A stretch of DNA of 24,936 nt from JADCCX01 sp031373545 (GTDB lineage: Bacteria > Pseudomonadota > Alphaproteobacteria > Rhizobiales > Beijerinckiaceae). The notes under the pieces are model-generated. The model was given only the letters and a program-made list of their open reading frames with translations. It was not told where the DNA came from and made no database searches. The DNA is taken from assembly GCA_031373545.1 (NCBI GenBank), contig JANMMT010000072.1:1-24936 (forward strand), given 5' to 3'. Position 1 is the first letter of the stretch. Each line of letters begins with the position of its first letter. A program made the position numbers and the translations under genes. Positions 16,547 to 24,936 of the stretch are shown here, piece by piece.

Positions 16547-17077
16547 ATGATTTCCCGTCGTCATCTTTGTGTTGCAGCGGCGGCCCTGGCGCTGTCTGCC
16601 TGTGCCGGACCACCGCGCCTTGCCGTGCCCGCTGACGCGCCCGCCTTCACAATGGAAACCTTTTTCAAGGGCCGCACCGTGGGCAAGGGCGCCTTCGTCT
16701 CCAGCATTGCAGGCGTCAACCGCCCATTGACAGTGGTCACGACCGGGCGATGGGACGGCAGGACGCTGACCTTGCGCGAGGATTTCGTGTTCGCCGACGG
16801 CGAGAAGGATGTGAAGACCTGGCGCTTCACCCGCACGGCTCCTGGCATTTACGAGGGCACGCGTGAGGATGTGATCGGCAAGGCCGATGTCCGGCAGGTC
16901 GGCAACACCGTGGAGTTGCGCTACAGCGCGGATGTGCGCGGCAAGGATGGCTCGATCACCCGGCTTGATTTCGCCGATACGATTGCACCGCTGGATCGCC
17001 GCCGCGTTCTCAACAAGGCGACGGTTTCCAAGTTCGGCGTTCCCGTCGGTGAGATCGAGATTGTCTTTGCCCGGTAA
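16547..17077 (+). CDS. DUF3833-like lipoprotein
   Basis: A 176-residue exported protein with a signal peptide (MISRRHLCVAAAALALSAC) and a lipobox LSAC placing the lipidated Cys at residue 19. The mature part is predicted all-beta (FTMETFFKGRTVGKGAFVSS, LTVVTTGRWDGRTLTLREDFVFADGE, TWRFTRTAPGIYEGTRED, VELRYSADV). This matches my memory of the DUF3833 family, a lipocalin-like group of unknown role. It would be sorted by the Lol system encoded upstream in the window. The ATG at 16547 was preferred over 16517 because GAGG at 16538-16541 precedes it and the signal peptide then has a normal length. Confidence 0.82.
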   Translation: MISRRHLCVAAAALALSACAGPPRLAVPADAPAFTMETFFKGRTVGKGAFVSSIAGVNRPLTVVTTGRWDGRTLTLREDFVFADGEKDVKTWRFTRTAPGIYEGTREDVIGKADVRQVGNTVELRYSADVRGKDGSITRLDFADTIAPLDRRRVLNKATVSKFGVPVGEIEIVFAR

Positions 17078-17146
17078 GATGCGTTGACCGGAAAGATCAG
17101 GATTTGTGACTGGACAGAGGCTTGCGTCTGTCTGATTGCGATGTAA

Positions 17147-17884
17147 ATGCCTGATCTGACCTCCAACCAGGCTGTCGTTTCCTGGCATGCGCCCGCGAAA
17201 CGCGGCATTCGCGCTGCATCAGGGCTTCCCGCTTTGACAATCGCATTCTCGCTTGTGGGCATTGGCGGCCTCGCGCGTGACATCGGCTATCCTATGTTGG
17301 CGGGTGCGCTTTCGTCAGCGTTGATCTGGGCGGGGCCGGCACAGGTGCTGCTGTTCGGCGGCATTGCGGCGGGCACGGCGCTGCCCGTGCTCGCGGTGGC
17401 GATCTTTTTCAGCTCGATCCGCTTCATGCCGATGGTAATGTCGCTGCTGCCGCTGATCAACGTGCCGCGCAGGCCCGCATGGCAATTGCTCCTGGCCGCG
17501 CATCTCGTCGCGATCACGAACTGGGCCGAAGGCATGCGCCGCTTGCCGGGGTTGCCCGAGCAAGAGCGCTATCCCTATTTCATGGGCTTCGGGCTCGTGG
17601 TGCTGGCATCAGGAACACTGGCGACGGCGCTTGGCTATTACCTTATTGGCGCGCTGCCACTCCTTCTGGCGGCGGCGCTGTTGTTCACCACGCCGATGTT
17701 CTTCGCGGCCAATCTTGTGGCGACCGCGCGCCGGCTGGAAGACTGGTTGCCGCTTGTGATCGCGCCGGTCGTTGTTGTGCTGGGCGCGCTCTGGGGCGGG
17801 TCTGATTATGACATCATCATTGCAGGAATAATAGCCGGATCAATAGCTTACGTCGCACGGCGGTGGCTGCGGAGCGCTCCATGA
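17147..17884 (+). CDS. azlC: AzlC family permease subunit
   Basis: A 245-residue integral membrane protein of the AzlC (branched-chain amino acid exporter large subunit, LIV-E) family. Features are a hydrophobic core with about seven or eight helices, GLARDIGYPMLAGALSSALIWAGPAQ near the N-terminus, where the family's AGxAQ-like motif appears as AGPAQ, and SSIRFMPMVMSLLPL in the second repeat. It normally pairs with the small AzlD subunit, encoded next with an ATGA overlap. The substrate may be branched-chain or other neutral amino acids; family members are broad. The ATG at 17147 has no strong Shine-Dalgarno sequence. Confidence 0.88.
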   Translation: MPDLTSNQAVVSWHAPAKRGIRAASGLPALTIAFSLVGIGGLARDIGYPMLAGALSSALIWAGPAQVLLFGGIAAGTALPVLAVAIFFSSIRFMPMVMSLLPLINVPRRPAWQLLLAAHLVAITNWAEGMRRLPGLPEQERYPYFMGFGLVVLASGTLATALGYYLIGALPLLLAAALLFTTPMFFAANLVATARRLEDWLPLVIAPVVVVLGALWGGSDYDIIIAGIIAGSIAYVARRWLRSAP

Positions 17885-18231
17885 TCTTGGATGCCCTGTG
17901 GCCGTATGCCGTGATCGTCCTGTGCGGATTCCTGCCTACCGAGGTCTGGCGTGTTCTGGGCGTGCTGCTGGGGCGCGGCTTTGACGAGCAATCTGAAGCG
18001 GTGATCTTTGTGCGCATGGTTGCGACCGGCTTGGTGGCCGCCGTGGTCGCCAAGTTGCTGCTCAGTCCCATCGGGGCACTCGGCGTGGTGCCTGTTGGCG
18101 TGCGTGTGGGCGCTGTGGTCTGCGGGATTGCCATCATGCTGGGGGCCAGGCGCTCGATCCTTGCAGGGTTGCTGGCCGGCGAGATTGTCCTGGTTGCGGC
18201 CGCCTGGATGGTCGGGCGGGGGGGCGCATGA
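17881..18231 (+). CDS. azlD: AzlD family small permease subunit
   Basis: A 116-residue membrane protein with four hydrophobic segments (ALWPYAVIVLCGFLP, ATGLVAAVVAKLLLSPIG, VGAVVCGIAIML, ILAGLLAGEIVLVAAAW), matching the size and topology of AzlD partners. The conserved early motif around GFLPTEVWRVLGV fits this group. The ATG at 17881 overlaps the azlC stop (ATGA) and has GGAG at 17869-17872; a GTG 18 bases upstream is less likely. Its own stop overlaps the benE start in the same way, so three genes are co-translated. Confidence 0.85.
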   Translation: MILDALWPYAVIVLCGFLPTEVWRVLGVLLGRGFDEQSEAVIFVRMVATGLVAAVVAKLLLSPIGALGVVPVGVRVGAVVCGIAIMLGARRSILAGLLAGEIVLVAAAWMVGRGGA

Positions 18232-19400
18232 TGCGGCAGTTCAGGGCGGATTTTTCCTCACAAGCGGCGATGCAAGGTGTGATCATCGCTCTGGTCGGTT
18301 ATGCCAGTTCTGTGGCGATCGTCATTCAGGGGCTGCGTGCCATGGGGGCAACGCCCGAGCAGATCATCTCCGGTCTTTTCGCCCTTGGTCTGGCCAAGGG
18401 CGGTGTCGCGATCGGCCTCAGCCTCTGGACACGGATGCCGATCTCCATCGCTTGGACAACGCCCGGCATGGCGCTCCTGGCGGTGACGCCCATCGTATCT
18501 GGCGGGTTTCCGGCCGTAATTGGCGCATTCATCGTCACAGGTGTGCTGATCATGGTTGCGGCCCTGTGGTCGCCGTTGGCACGCTTCATTCAAGCCATCC
18601 CCAAACCCATTGCAAATGCCATGCTGGCGGGGGTGCTGTTCAAGCTGTGTCTTGCGCCCTTCGTGGCGCTTAGGGACATGCCGCTGGTGGCGGGCGGGGT
18701 GTTGCTGGTGTGGGTGATCATGCTCAAGATCAACCGGTTGTTTGCGGTGCCTGCTGCTATCGCGGTGGCCATCGGCGCGATCATCTGGACAGGAGGATTT
18801 CAGCCCAGCGGTGCGCCGCTGCTGCCTGCATTTGTGTTCACAACTCCGGTGTTCACGCTGGAGGCCGTCGTGTCCATCGCGCTGCCGCTGTTCATCGTCA
18901 CCATGGCGTCGCAGAACATCACCGGCCTCGCCGTGCTCTCGACCTTCAACTACCACCCCAACCCCAAGCAGGGCTTGCTGGCCACAGGGGCTGTCTCGGC
19001 CTTGACGGCTCCGCTGGGGGCCGCGACCGTGAACTATTCAGCGATCACGGCGGCCATGTGCGCAGGGCCCGAGGCGCATCCTGACCCCGCACGGCGTTAT
19101 GTGTCCGCCGTAGTCGCCGGCGTCTGCTATGCCGCGCTCGCGGGCTTTGCGGCACTCGCAACAAGCTTTGTCGTGGGGTCCTCACCATTGTTGATCGAAG
19201 CTGTTGCGGGACTGGCGCTCATCGGCTCCTTCGCGGCAGCGACATCGGCCGCATTGCAAGCCGAGGACGATCGGATTCCGGCGATGGCGACGTTTCTGGT
19301 GACGGCTTCGGGATTATCGATCTTCGGCATTGGCCCGGCATTCTGGGGGCTGGTTTTTGGCTGGGGGCTGCACGTGTTCCTGAAAGCCAAGGTAGCTTAG
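18228..19400 (+). CDS. benzoate/H(+) symporter BenE family transporter
   Basis: A 390-residue polytopic membrane protein of the BenE family, with about 12 helices. Landmarks are the N-terminal SSQAAMQGVIIALVGYASSVAIVIQGLRAMGATPEQI, SIAWTTPGMALL, IPKPIANAMLAGVLF, VTMASQNITGLAVL, and APLGAATVNYSAITAAM. The family was named for benzoate uptake, but no aromatic degradation genes are near, so the substrate here is unknown. It overlaps the azlD stop by four bases (ATGA), which places it in an operon with azlCD. It is the last gene before a 162-bp gap ahead of clpP. Confidence 0.88.
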   Translation: MMRQFRADFSSQAAMQGVIIALVGYASSVAIVIQGLRAMGATPEQIISGLFALGLAKGGVAIGLSLWTRMPISIAWTTPGMALLAVTPIVSGGFPAVIGAFIVTGVLIMVAALWSPLARFIQAIPKPIANAMLAGVLFKLCLAPFVALRDMPLVAGGVLLVWVIMLKINRLFAVPAAIAVAIGAIIWTGGFQPSGAPLLPAFVFTTPVFTLEAVVSIALPLFIVTMASQNITGLAVLSTFNYHPNPKQGLLATGAVSALTAPLGAATVNYSAITAAMCAGPEAHPDPARRYVSAVVAGVCYAALAGFAALATSFVVGSSPLLIEAVAGLALIGSFAAATSAALQAEDDRIPAMATFLVTASGLSIFGIGPAFWGLVFGWGLHVFLKAKVA

Positions 19401-19562
19401 TCACCAAGCTCTGGCTTCCCGAGGGCGGCGCGCCAGCAGGATCCCGGCATGCGCGGCATGGTCGCTCTTTTCAATCGGGGAACCAGATACTATCTGACAT
19501 ACATAATGCTTGCGGCTGAGTCGTGTTGAAGCCGCATCCCCTCACAAGAAGGCTTTTCCCGG

Positions 19563-20204
19563 ATGCGCGACCCGTTTGACCTCTACAGCAGCTTTGTCAT
19601 TCCTTCGGTCGAGGAATCCACGAGCCGTGGCACTTATCGCTACGACATTTTCTCGCGCCTGCTCAAAGAGCGCATCATTTTCCTCACCGGTCCGGTGCAG
19701 GACGAGATGGCAACGCTTGCTGTTGCGCAGTTGCTGTATCTCGAGGCGGAGAACCCCAAGAAGGAGATCAATCTCTACATCAACTCGCCCGGCGGCGTCG
19801 TCACATCGGGCATGTCGATCTATGACACCATGCAGTTCATCCGCTGTCCCATCGTCACGCTGTGCACCGGCCAGGCCTGCTCGATGGGCTCACTGCTGCT
19901 GACGGCGGGCGAGCCGGGCATGCGCTTTGCGCTCCCCAATGCGCGGATCATGGTGCACCAACCCTCGGGTGGCTACCAGGGGCAGGCCACGGACATCCTG
20001 ATTCACGCCGAAGAAATCCGCAAGATGAAGAAGCGGCTCAACGAAATCTACGTCAAGCACACAGGCAAGACGATGGATGCCATCGAAACCGCATTGGAGC
20101 GTGACAACTTCATGAGCGCCGAAGAGGCCATGGCGTTCGGCCTCGTGGACAAGGTGATCGAGAAGCGTCAGGAAGCGGTCGAAGAGATCAAGGACGCCAA
20201 ATAA
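19563..20204 (+). CDS. clpP: ATP-dependent Clp protease proteolytic subunit ClpP
   Basis: Serine peptidase that forms the tetradecameric barrel served by ClpA and ClpX. The 213 residues contain the complete triad: Ser107 in GQACSMGS, His132 in MVHQPSGG, and Asp181 in LERDNFMS. Other family signatures are LYINSPGG and VTSGMSIYDTM. A short N-terminal propeptide-like segment precedes RGTYRYDIFSRLLKERIIFL. The ATG at 19563 has AGAAGG at 19547-19552. clpX follows after 214 bp, far enough for its own leader, while the order clpP-clpX-lon is the usual one in this class. Confidence 0.97.
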   Translation: MRDPFDLYSSFVIPSVEESTSRGTYRYDIFSRLLKERIIFLTGPVQDEMATLAVAQLLYLEAENPKKEINLYINSPGGVVTSGMSIYDTMQFIRCPIVTLCTGQACSMGSLLLTAGEPGMRFALPNARIMVHQPSGGYQGQATDILIHAEEIRKMKKRLNEIYVKHTGKTMDAIETALERDNFMSAEEAMAFGLVDKVIEKRQEAVEEIKDAK

Positions 20205-20368
20205 TGTGGCGCAACGTCCTTAAATGACCTTCCAGGGTCGGATGAAAACGACTTGGTAGGGTTTCAGGTGGCACAAATATCACAGATCGGCCACGTTTGT
20301 GCGCCCGGTCTATCGGAAGGCTCCGTTCGCTGGCTATAGTACAGCGCGGGTTGCGTGGTTCTAGGATG

Positions 20369-20403
20369 CCGTTTGTGGGAGGCCCTCCTTTCGCCGCAAA
20401 CGG
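20369..20403 (+). promoter_or_regulatory. hairpin in the clpX leader
   Basis: CCGTTTG (20369-20375) and CAAACGG (20397-20403) are perfect inverted repeats enclosing GGGAGGCCCTCC, which can itself fold. The structure ends five bases before the clpX ribosome binding site GGAG (20408-20411). It could modulate clpX translation or mark the end of a clpP transcript, but no T-tract follows. The structure is seen in the sequence; a role is an inference. Confidence 0.45.
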
Positions 20404-20418
20404 ATGTGGAGATCGATC

Positions 20419-21687
20419 ATGAGCAAGGCACCTCCCTCGGACGGCAAGAGCACGCTCTATTGCTCGTTCTGTGGCAAAAGCCAGCATGAGGTGCGCAAGC
20501 TGATTGCGGGCCCGACGGTCTTCATCTGTGATGAATGCGTTGAACTGTGCATGGACATCATCCGCGAGGAATCGAAATCATCGCTGGTGAAGGCGAAGGA
20601 CGGCAGCGTTCCGACGCCCAAAGACATCTGCAAGGTGCTTGACGATTATGTGATTGGCCAGAGCTTCGCCAAGCGCGTGCTGTCTGTTGCCGTGCACAAC
20701 CATTACAAGCGCCTCAACCACGCCGCCAAGGGTGCGGATGTGGAACTGGCGAAATCCAACATCCTGCTGATCGGCCCCACGGGGTCCGGCAAGACTCTGC
20801 TGGCGCAGACGCTGGCGCGCATCATCGATGTGCCCTTCACCATGGCGGACGCCACCACGCTGACCGAAGCCGGCTACGTGGGCGAGGATGTCGAGAACAT
20901 CATTCTCAAGCTGTTGCAGGCCTCCGATTACAATGTGGAGCGGGCGCAGCGCGGCATTGTCTACATCGACGAGATCGACAAGATCAGCCGCAAATCCGAC
21001 AACCCGTCCATCACCCGCGATGTGTCGGGGGAGGGCGTGCAGCAGGCGCTTTTGAAGATCATGGAAGGCACGGTCGCCTCCGTGCCGCCCCAGGGTGGGC
21101 GCAAGCATCCCCAGCAAGAGTTTCTGCAGGTGGACACTTCAAACATCCTGTTCATCTGTGGCGGTGCCTTTGCGGGCCTGGAGAAGATCATCTCGGCGCG
21201 CGGCCGCGTGACCTCGATCGGCTTCAGCGCCAATGTGGCATCGCCGGATGACCGCCGTACGGGCGAGGTCTTCCGTCATGTGGAGCCGGAGGATCTGCTC
21301 AAGTTCGGGTTGATCCCCGAGTTTATCGGGCGCTTGCCCGTGATCGCCACACTGGAAGATCTCGACATTGCCACGCTCAAGCTCATCCTGACCGAGCCCA
21401 AGAATGCGCTGGTAAAGCAGTATCAGCGCCTTTTCGAGATGGAAAACACCGAGCTGACCTTCACCGACGAAGCCGTCACGATGATCGCCAAGAAGGCCAT
21501 CGAGCGCAAGACCGGTGCGCGCGGCCTGCGCTCCATCATGGAGGGTGTGCTGCTCGACACGATGTTTGACCTGCCGGACTTTGAAGATGTGGAGCAGGTC
21601 GTGATCGGCCCCGAAGTGATCGAGGGCAAGGCGCGTCCGCTGTACATCTACGGCGAGCGCGACAAGCAGGAAGCGGCCAGCGCATAA
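20419..21687 (+). CDS. clpX: ATP-dependent Clp protease ATP-binding subunit ClpX
   Basis: AAA+ unfoldase partner of ClpP. The 422 residues start with the zinc-binding dimerisation domain (Cys15, Cys18, Cys37, Cys40 in YCSFCGK and FICDECVELC). The AAA+ module follows, with Walker A GPTGSGKT (119-126), Walker B VYIDEIDKI (Asp184-Glu185), the GYVGEDVEN pore-1 loop and RKTGARGLRSIMEG sensor 2. The C-terminus YIYGERDKQEAASA is of normal length. The ATG at 20419 has GGAG at 20408-20411 and matches family N-termini; an ATG five codons upstream is less likely. Confidence 0.97.
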   Translation: MSKAPPSDGKSTLYCSFCGKSQHEVRKLIAGPTVFICDECVELCMDIIREESKSSLVKAKDGSVPTPKDICKVLDDYVIGQSFAKRVLSVAVHNHYKRLNHAAKGADVELAKSNILLIGPTGSGKTLLAQTLARIIDVPFTMADATTLTEAGYVGEDVENIILKLLQASDYNVERAQRGIVYIDEIDKISRKSDNPSITRDVSGEGVQQALLKIMEGTVASVPPQGGRKHPQQEFLQVDTSNILFICGGAFAGLEKIISARGRVTSIGFSANVASPDDRRTGEVFRHVEPEDLLKFGLIPEFIGRLPVIATLEDLDIATLKLILTEPKNALVKQYQRLFEMENTELTFTDEAVTMIAKKAIERKTGARGLRSIMEGVLLDTMFDLPDFEDVEQVVIGPEVIEGKARPLYIYGERDKQEAASA

Positions 21688-21918
21688 CGGATGTGTGAAA
21701 CTGCGCGGTGCTTGAAAGTTTGCCGCGCACCCTCCACCTTGATGCCAAGCGCCGGATCAGAGCCATGAGTCGGGCGGGTGTATGAACTGCCCGCGATCAT
21801 CTGATGTCCTTTGACGGCGTGATCTGGGGCTGATGAACCTCATCAGTCTCAAACCAGCGTACGCCTGCGGAGTTGCCACAACGGGACTTCAAGGTGGGAC
21901 GAACATGAAGGACATGTC

Positions 21919-22677
21919 ATGAGCTCTCAGAAGCCACGCGCCCCTCTTGAAGCGGGCAGCAAGCATCAACTCCCGGTTCTGCCGCTGCGCGACATCGTGG
22001 TGTTTCCCCACATGATCGTGCCGCTGTTCGTGGGCCGCGAAAAATCCATTCGCGCCCTTGAAGAGGTGATGCGCACCGACACGCCAATCATGCTCTCCAC
22101 GCAGATCAATGCTGGCGACGATGATCCCGAGCCCGGCGCGATCTACGACGTCGGCACCGTGGCCAACGTGTTGCAGTTGCTCAAGCTTCCCGATGGCACC
22201 GTGAAGGTGCTGGTGGAGGGAACGAGCCGCGGGCGCATCACGGCCTATGCGAAGTCGGATGATTACTACGTCGCGGATGTCGAAGTGCTGGCCGATGAGC
22301 TGGGTGCCAAGGTCGAGATCGAGGCGCTTGGCCGTTCGGTCATTTCGGAGTTCGAGAGCTATGTGAAGCTCAACAAGAAGGTCTCGCCCGAAGTCGTGGC
22401 CGGAATCGCGCAGATCGAGGACCAGAGCAAGCTTGCCGACAGTGTCGCGGCGCAGCTTGCGGTCAAGATTGCCGACAAGCAGGCTACGCTCGAGATCATC
22501 AGCGTGGCCAAGCGCCTCGAAAAGGTGCTGGGTCTCATGGAGAGCGAAATTTCCGTGTTGCAGGTGGAAAAACGCATCCGCACACGCGTCAAGCGCCAGA
22601 TGGAGAAGACGCAGCGCGAGTACTACCTTAACGAGCAGATGAAGGCGATCCAGAAGGAATTGGGCGACGGCGAATAA
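21919..22677 (+). CDS. lon: Lon N-terminal fragment (LAN/substrate-binding domain only)
   Basis: A 252-residue product ending at the premature TAA. It contains the Lon N-terminal PUA-like domain (LPVLPLRDIVVFPHMIVPLFVGREKSIRALEEV) and the start of the helical linker, with the coiled-coil EKRIRTRVKRQMEKTQREYYLNEQMKAIQKELG at its end. It lacks the ATPase and protease domains and so could only bind substrates. The ATG at 21919 has GAAGGA six bases upstream, a strong site. It lies 231 bp after clpX. Confidence 0.6.
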   Translation: MSSQKPRAPLEAGSKHQLPVLPLRDIVVFPHMIVPLFVGREKSIRALEEVMRTDTPIMLSTQINAGDDDPEPGAIYDVGTVANVLQLLKLPDGTVKVLVEGTSRGRITAYAKSDDYYVADVEVLADELGAKVEIEALGRSVISEFESYVKLNKKVSPEVVAGIAQIEDQSKLADSVAAQLAVKIADKQATLEIISVAKRLEKVLGLMESEISVLQVEKRIRTRVKRQMEKTQREYYLNEQMKAIQKELGDGE

Positions 22678-22695
22678 AAGGACGAACTGTCCGAG

Positions 22696-24342
<1,647 letters not shown>

Positions 24343-24936
24343 CAATGATAGATTCCGGCCCGCGCAGCACGATAAAGGGAACCTTTGGCACATTTTTGCG
24401 TATTGGTATAGTGCTGTTTAAGCCGGAAGTTTTGGGTTCGCGCAAAGTTGTATGAGGCAAGCGGAAAGTCTTAAACGCAGTTCTGAAGAGCCTGAATAAA
24501 GCTGTAAATGCTTCCTTTAATGGTCAGGGCGGGGAAAATTATTTGCCAAATGGTTTTATCCTGTGCCAAAATGAACTTGCGTTCGGTTTACGCCTGGCTC
24601 AAGGCTGGCCTGCAACTATTCTTGTCATCTTAATTTGGATGTGACAAGAGTTAGAGGTTATTAAGCATATATAGCTTAGTAAACCGCTGTCAAAATGTGT
24701 TTTGGCAGCCGAGAATTACCCTTATTAAGGTTGACATAGTTATCCAAAGATGTTAGTTTGTCAGGAATACAAAGTCTTATTGGTTGTCGTAGCTCCTCGC
24801 CGCGCTGCTTTTCGGACTTTCCGCAAACCATAAAACAACTTAATCTTTCATGTATTTTGTGAATGCTGCCCGTGCGATCCAAGCAGGAGAGCCGTCAGGT
24901 GTTCCCTTTTAGCACTTTGCTAAGGAGATCAAGAAT
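24343..24936. other. gene-free A+T-richer stretch after lon
   Basis: I find no convincing gene in these 594 bases; the only open frame is a 68-codon minus-strand one with no family resemblance. Structures seen are an eight-base inverted repeat TCTTGTCA/TGACAAGA (24620-24627, 24642-24649) and a nine-pair hairpin with TGTG loop (24687-24708, one G-T pair). A possible promoter TTGACA at 24731-24736 lies 17 bases from TAGTTT at 24754-24759. The alphaproteobacterial neighbour hupB, normally right after lon, is absent. Confidence 0.6.
24922..24927 (+). promoter_or_regulatory. ribosome binding site for a gene starting at the window edge
   Basis: AAGGAG is followed by seven bases and then AT as the last two bases of the window, so an ATG start at 24935 is expected if the next base is G. 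The gene itself is outside the window and cannot be named. Confidence 0.55.

Noticed and set aside
21711..21735. CTTGAAA followed 12 bases later by CCCTCC upstream of lon, resembling a heat-shock sigma32 promoter
   Set aside because: The -10 part matches poorly and the CTTGAAA lies in the loop of a TGCGCGG/CCGCGCA hairpin after clpX, so either reading is weak.
24676..24882. 68-codon minus-strand open frame in the A+T-rich end
   Set aside because: There is no recognisable motif and no plausible ribosome binding site, and such a length is expected by chance.

Overview
The window reads as a chromosomal segment of an alphaproteobacterium, most likely of the Hyphomicrobiales/Rhizobiales type. Supporting signs are high G+C with strong G/C third-position bias up to about 23.75 kb, a short ProRS, a single LolC/E-type permease next to lolD, a serine D,D-carboxypeptidase with a C-terminal SPOR domain beside a small phasin and clpS-clpA, and a clpP-clpX-lon block. 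Almost every gene is an ordinary housekeeping gene. The exception is the last ~1.2 kb, which does not look like the rest of the window.

Layout. 1-519: 5' part of topA on the minus strand, divergent from pyrB. 667-3965: pyrimidine group on the plus strand, with pyrB, a DHFR-fold protein, a small two-helix membrane protein and a dihydroorotase homologue that has lost several metal ligands. 4047-7215: an endonuclease/exonuclease/phosphatase-family protein and a stand-alone molybdopterin oxidoreductase. 7321-10733: proS, a large palindromic repeat, then the lipoprotein-release genes lolC/E and lolD. 10730-12641 (minus): a small unknown protein and a DacA-type carboxypeptidase with SPOR domain. 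12769-13296: a phasin gene with a sigma70-like promoter, a TGCA-rich palindrome that suggests PhaR control, and a clear intrinsic terminator. 13478-16480: clpS, clpA and a coupled one-helix membrane protein. 16547-17077: a DUF3833-like lipoprotein. 17147-19400: azlC, azlD and benE, linked by ATGA overlaps. 19563-21687: clpP and clpX. 21919-24342: lon. 24343-24936: gene-free A+T-richer DNA, ending just after a ribosome binding site for a gene outside the window.

How the genes work together. ClpS delivers N-degron substrates to ClpA. ClpA and ClpX each dock on ClpP, and Lon is the separate soluble AAA+ protease, so much of cytosolic regulated proteolysis is encoded within about 11 kb. LolC/E and LolD release mature lipoproteins from the inner membrane, and the DUF3833-like lipoprotein is a possible client. 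PyrB and the dihydroorotase-like protein belong to UMP synthesis; the latter is probably a structural partner rather than an enzyme.

The most notable observation is lon. The reading frame is cut by an in-frame TAA at codon 253. Separately, codon usage and protein family character change abruptly near 23.75 kb, inside the highly conserved start of the protease domain, from alphaproteobacterial to something else. The expected downstream hupB is not found. This is either a chimeric assembly joined inside a conserved gene or a real intragenic recombination. I found no CRISPR array, insertion sequence, tRNA or rRNA, and no convincing new defence or mobile system.
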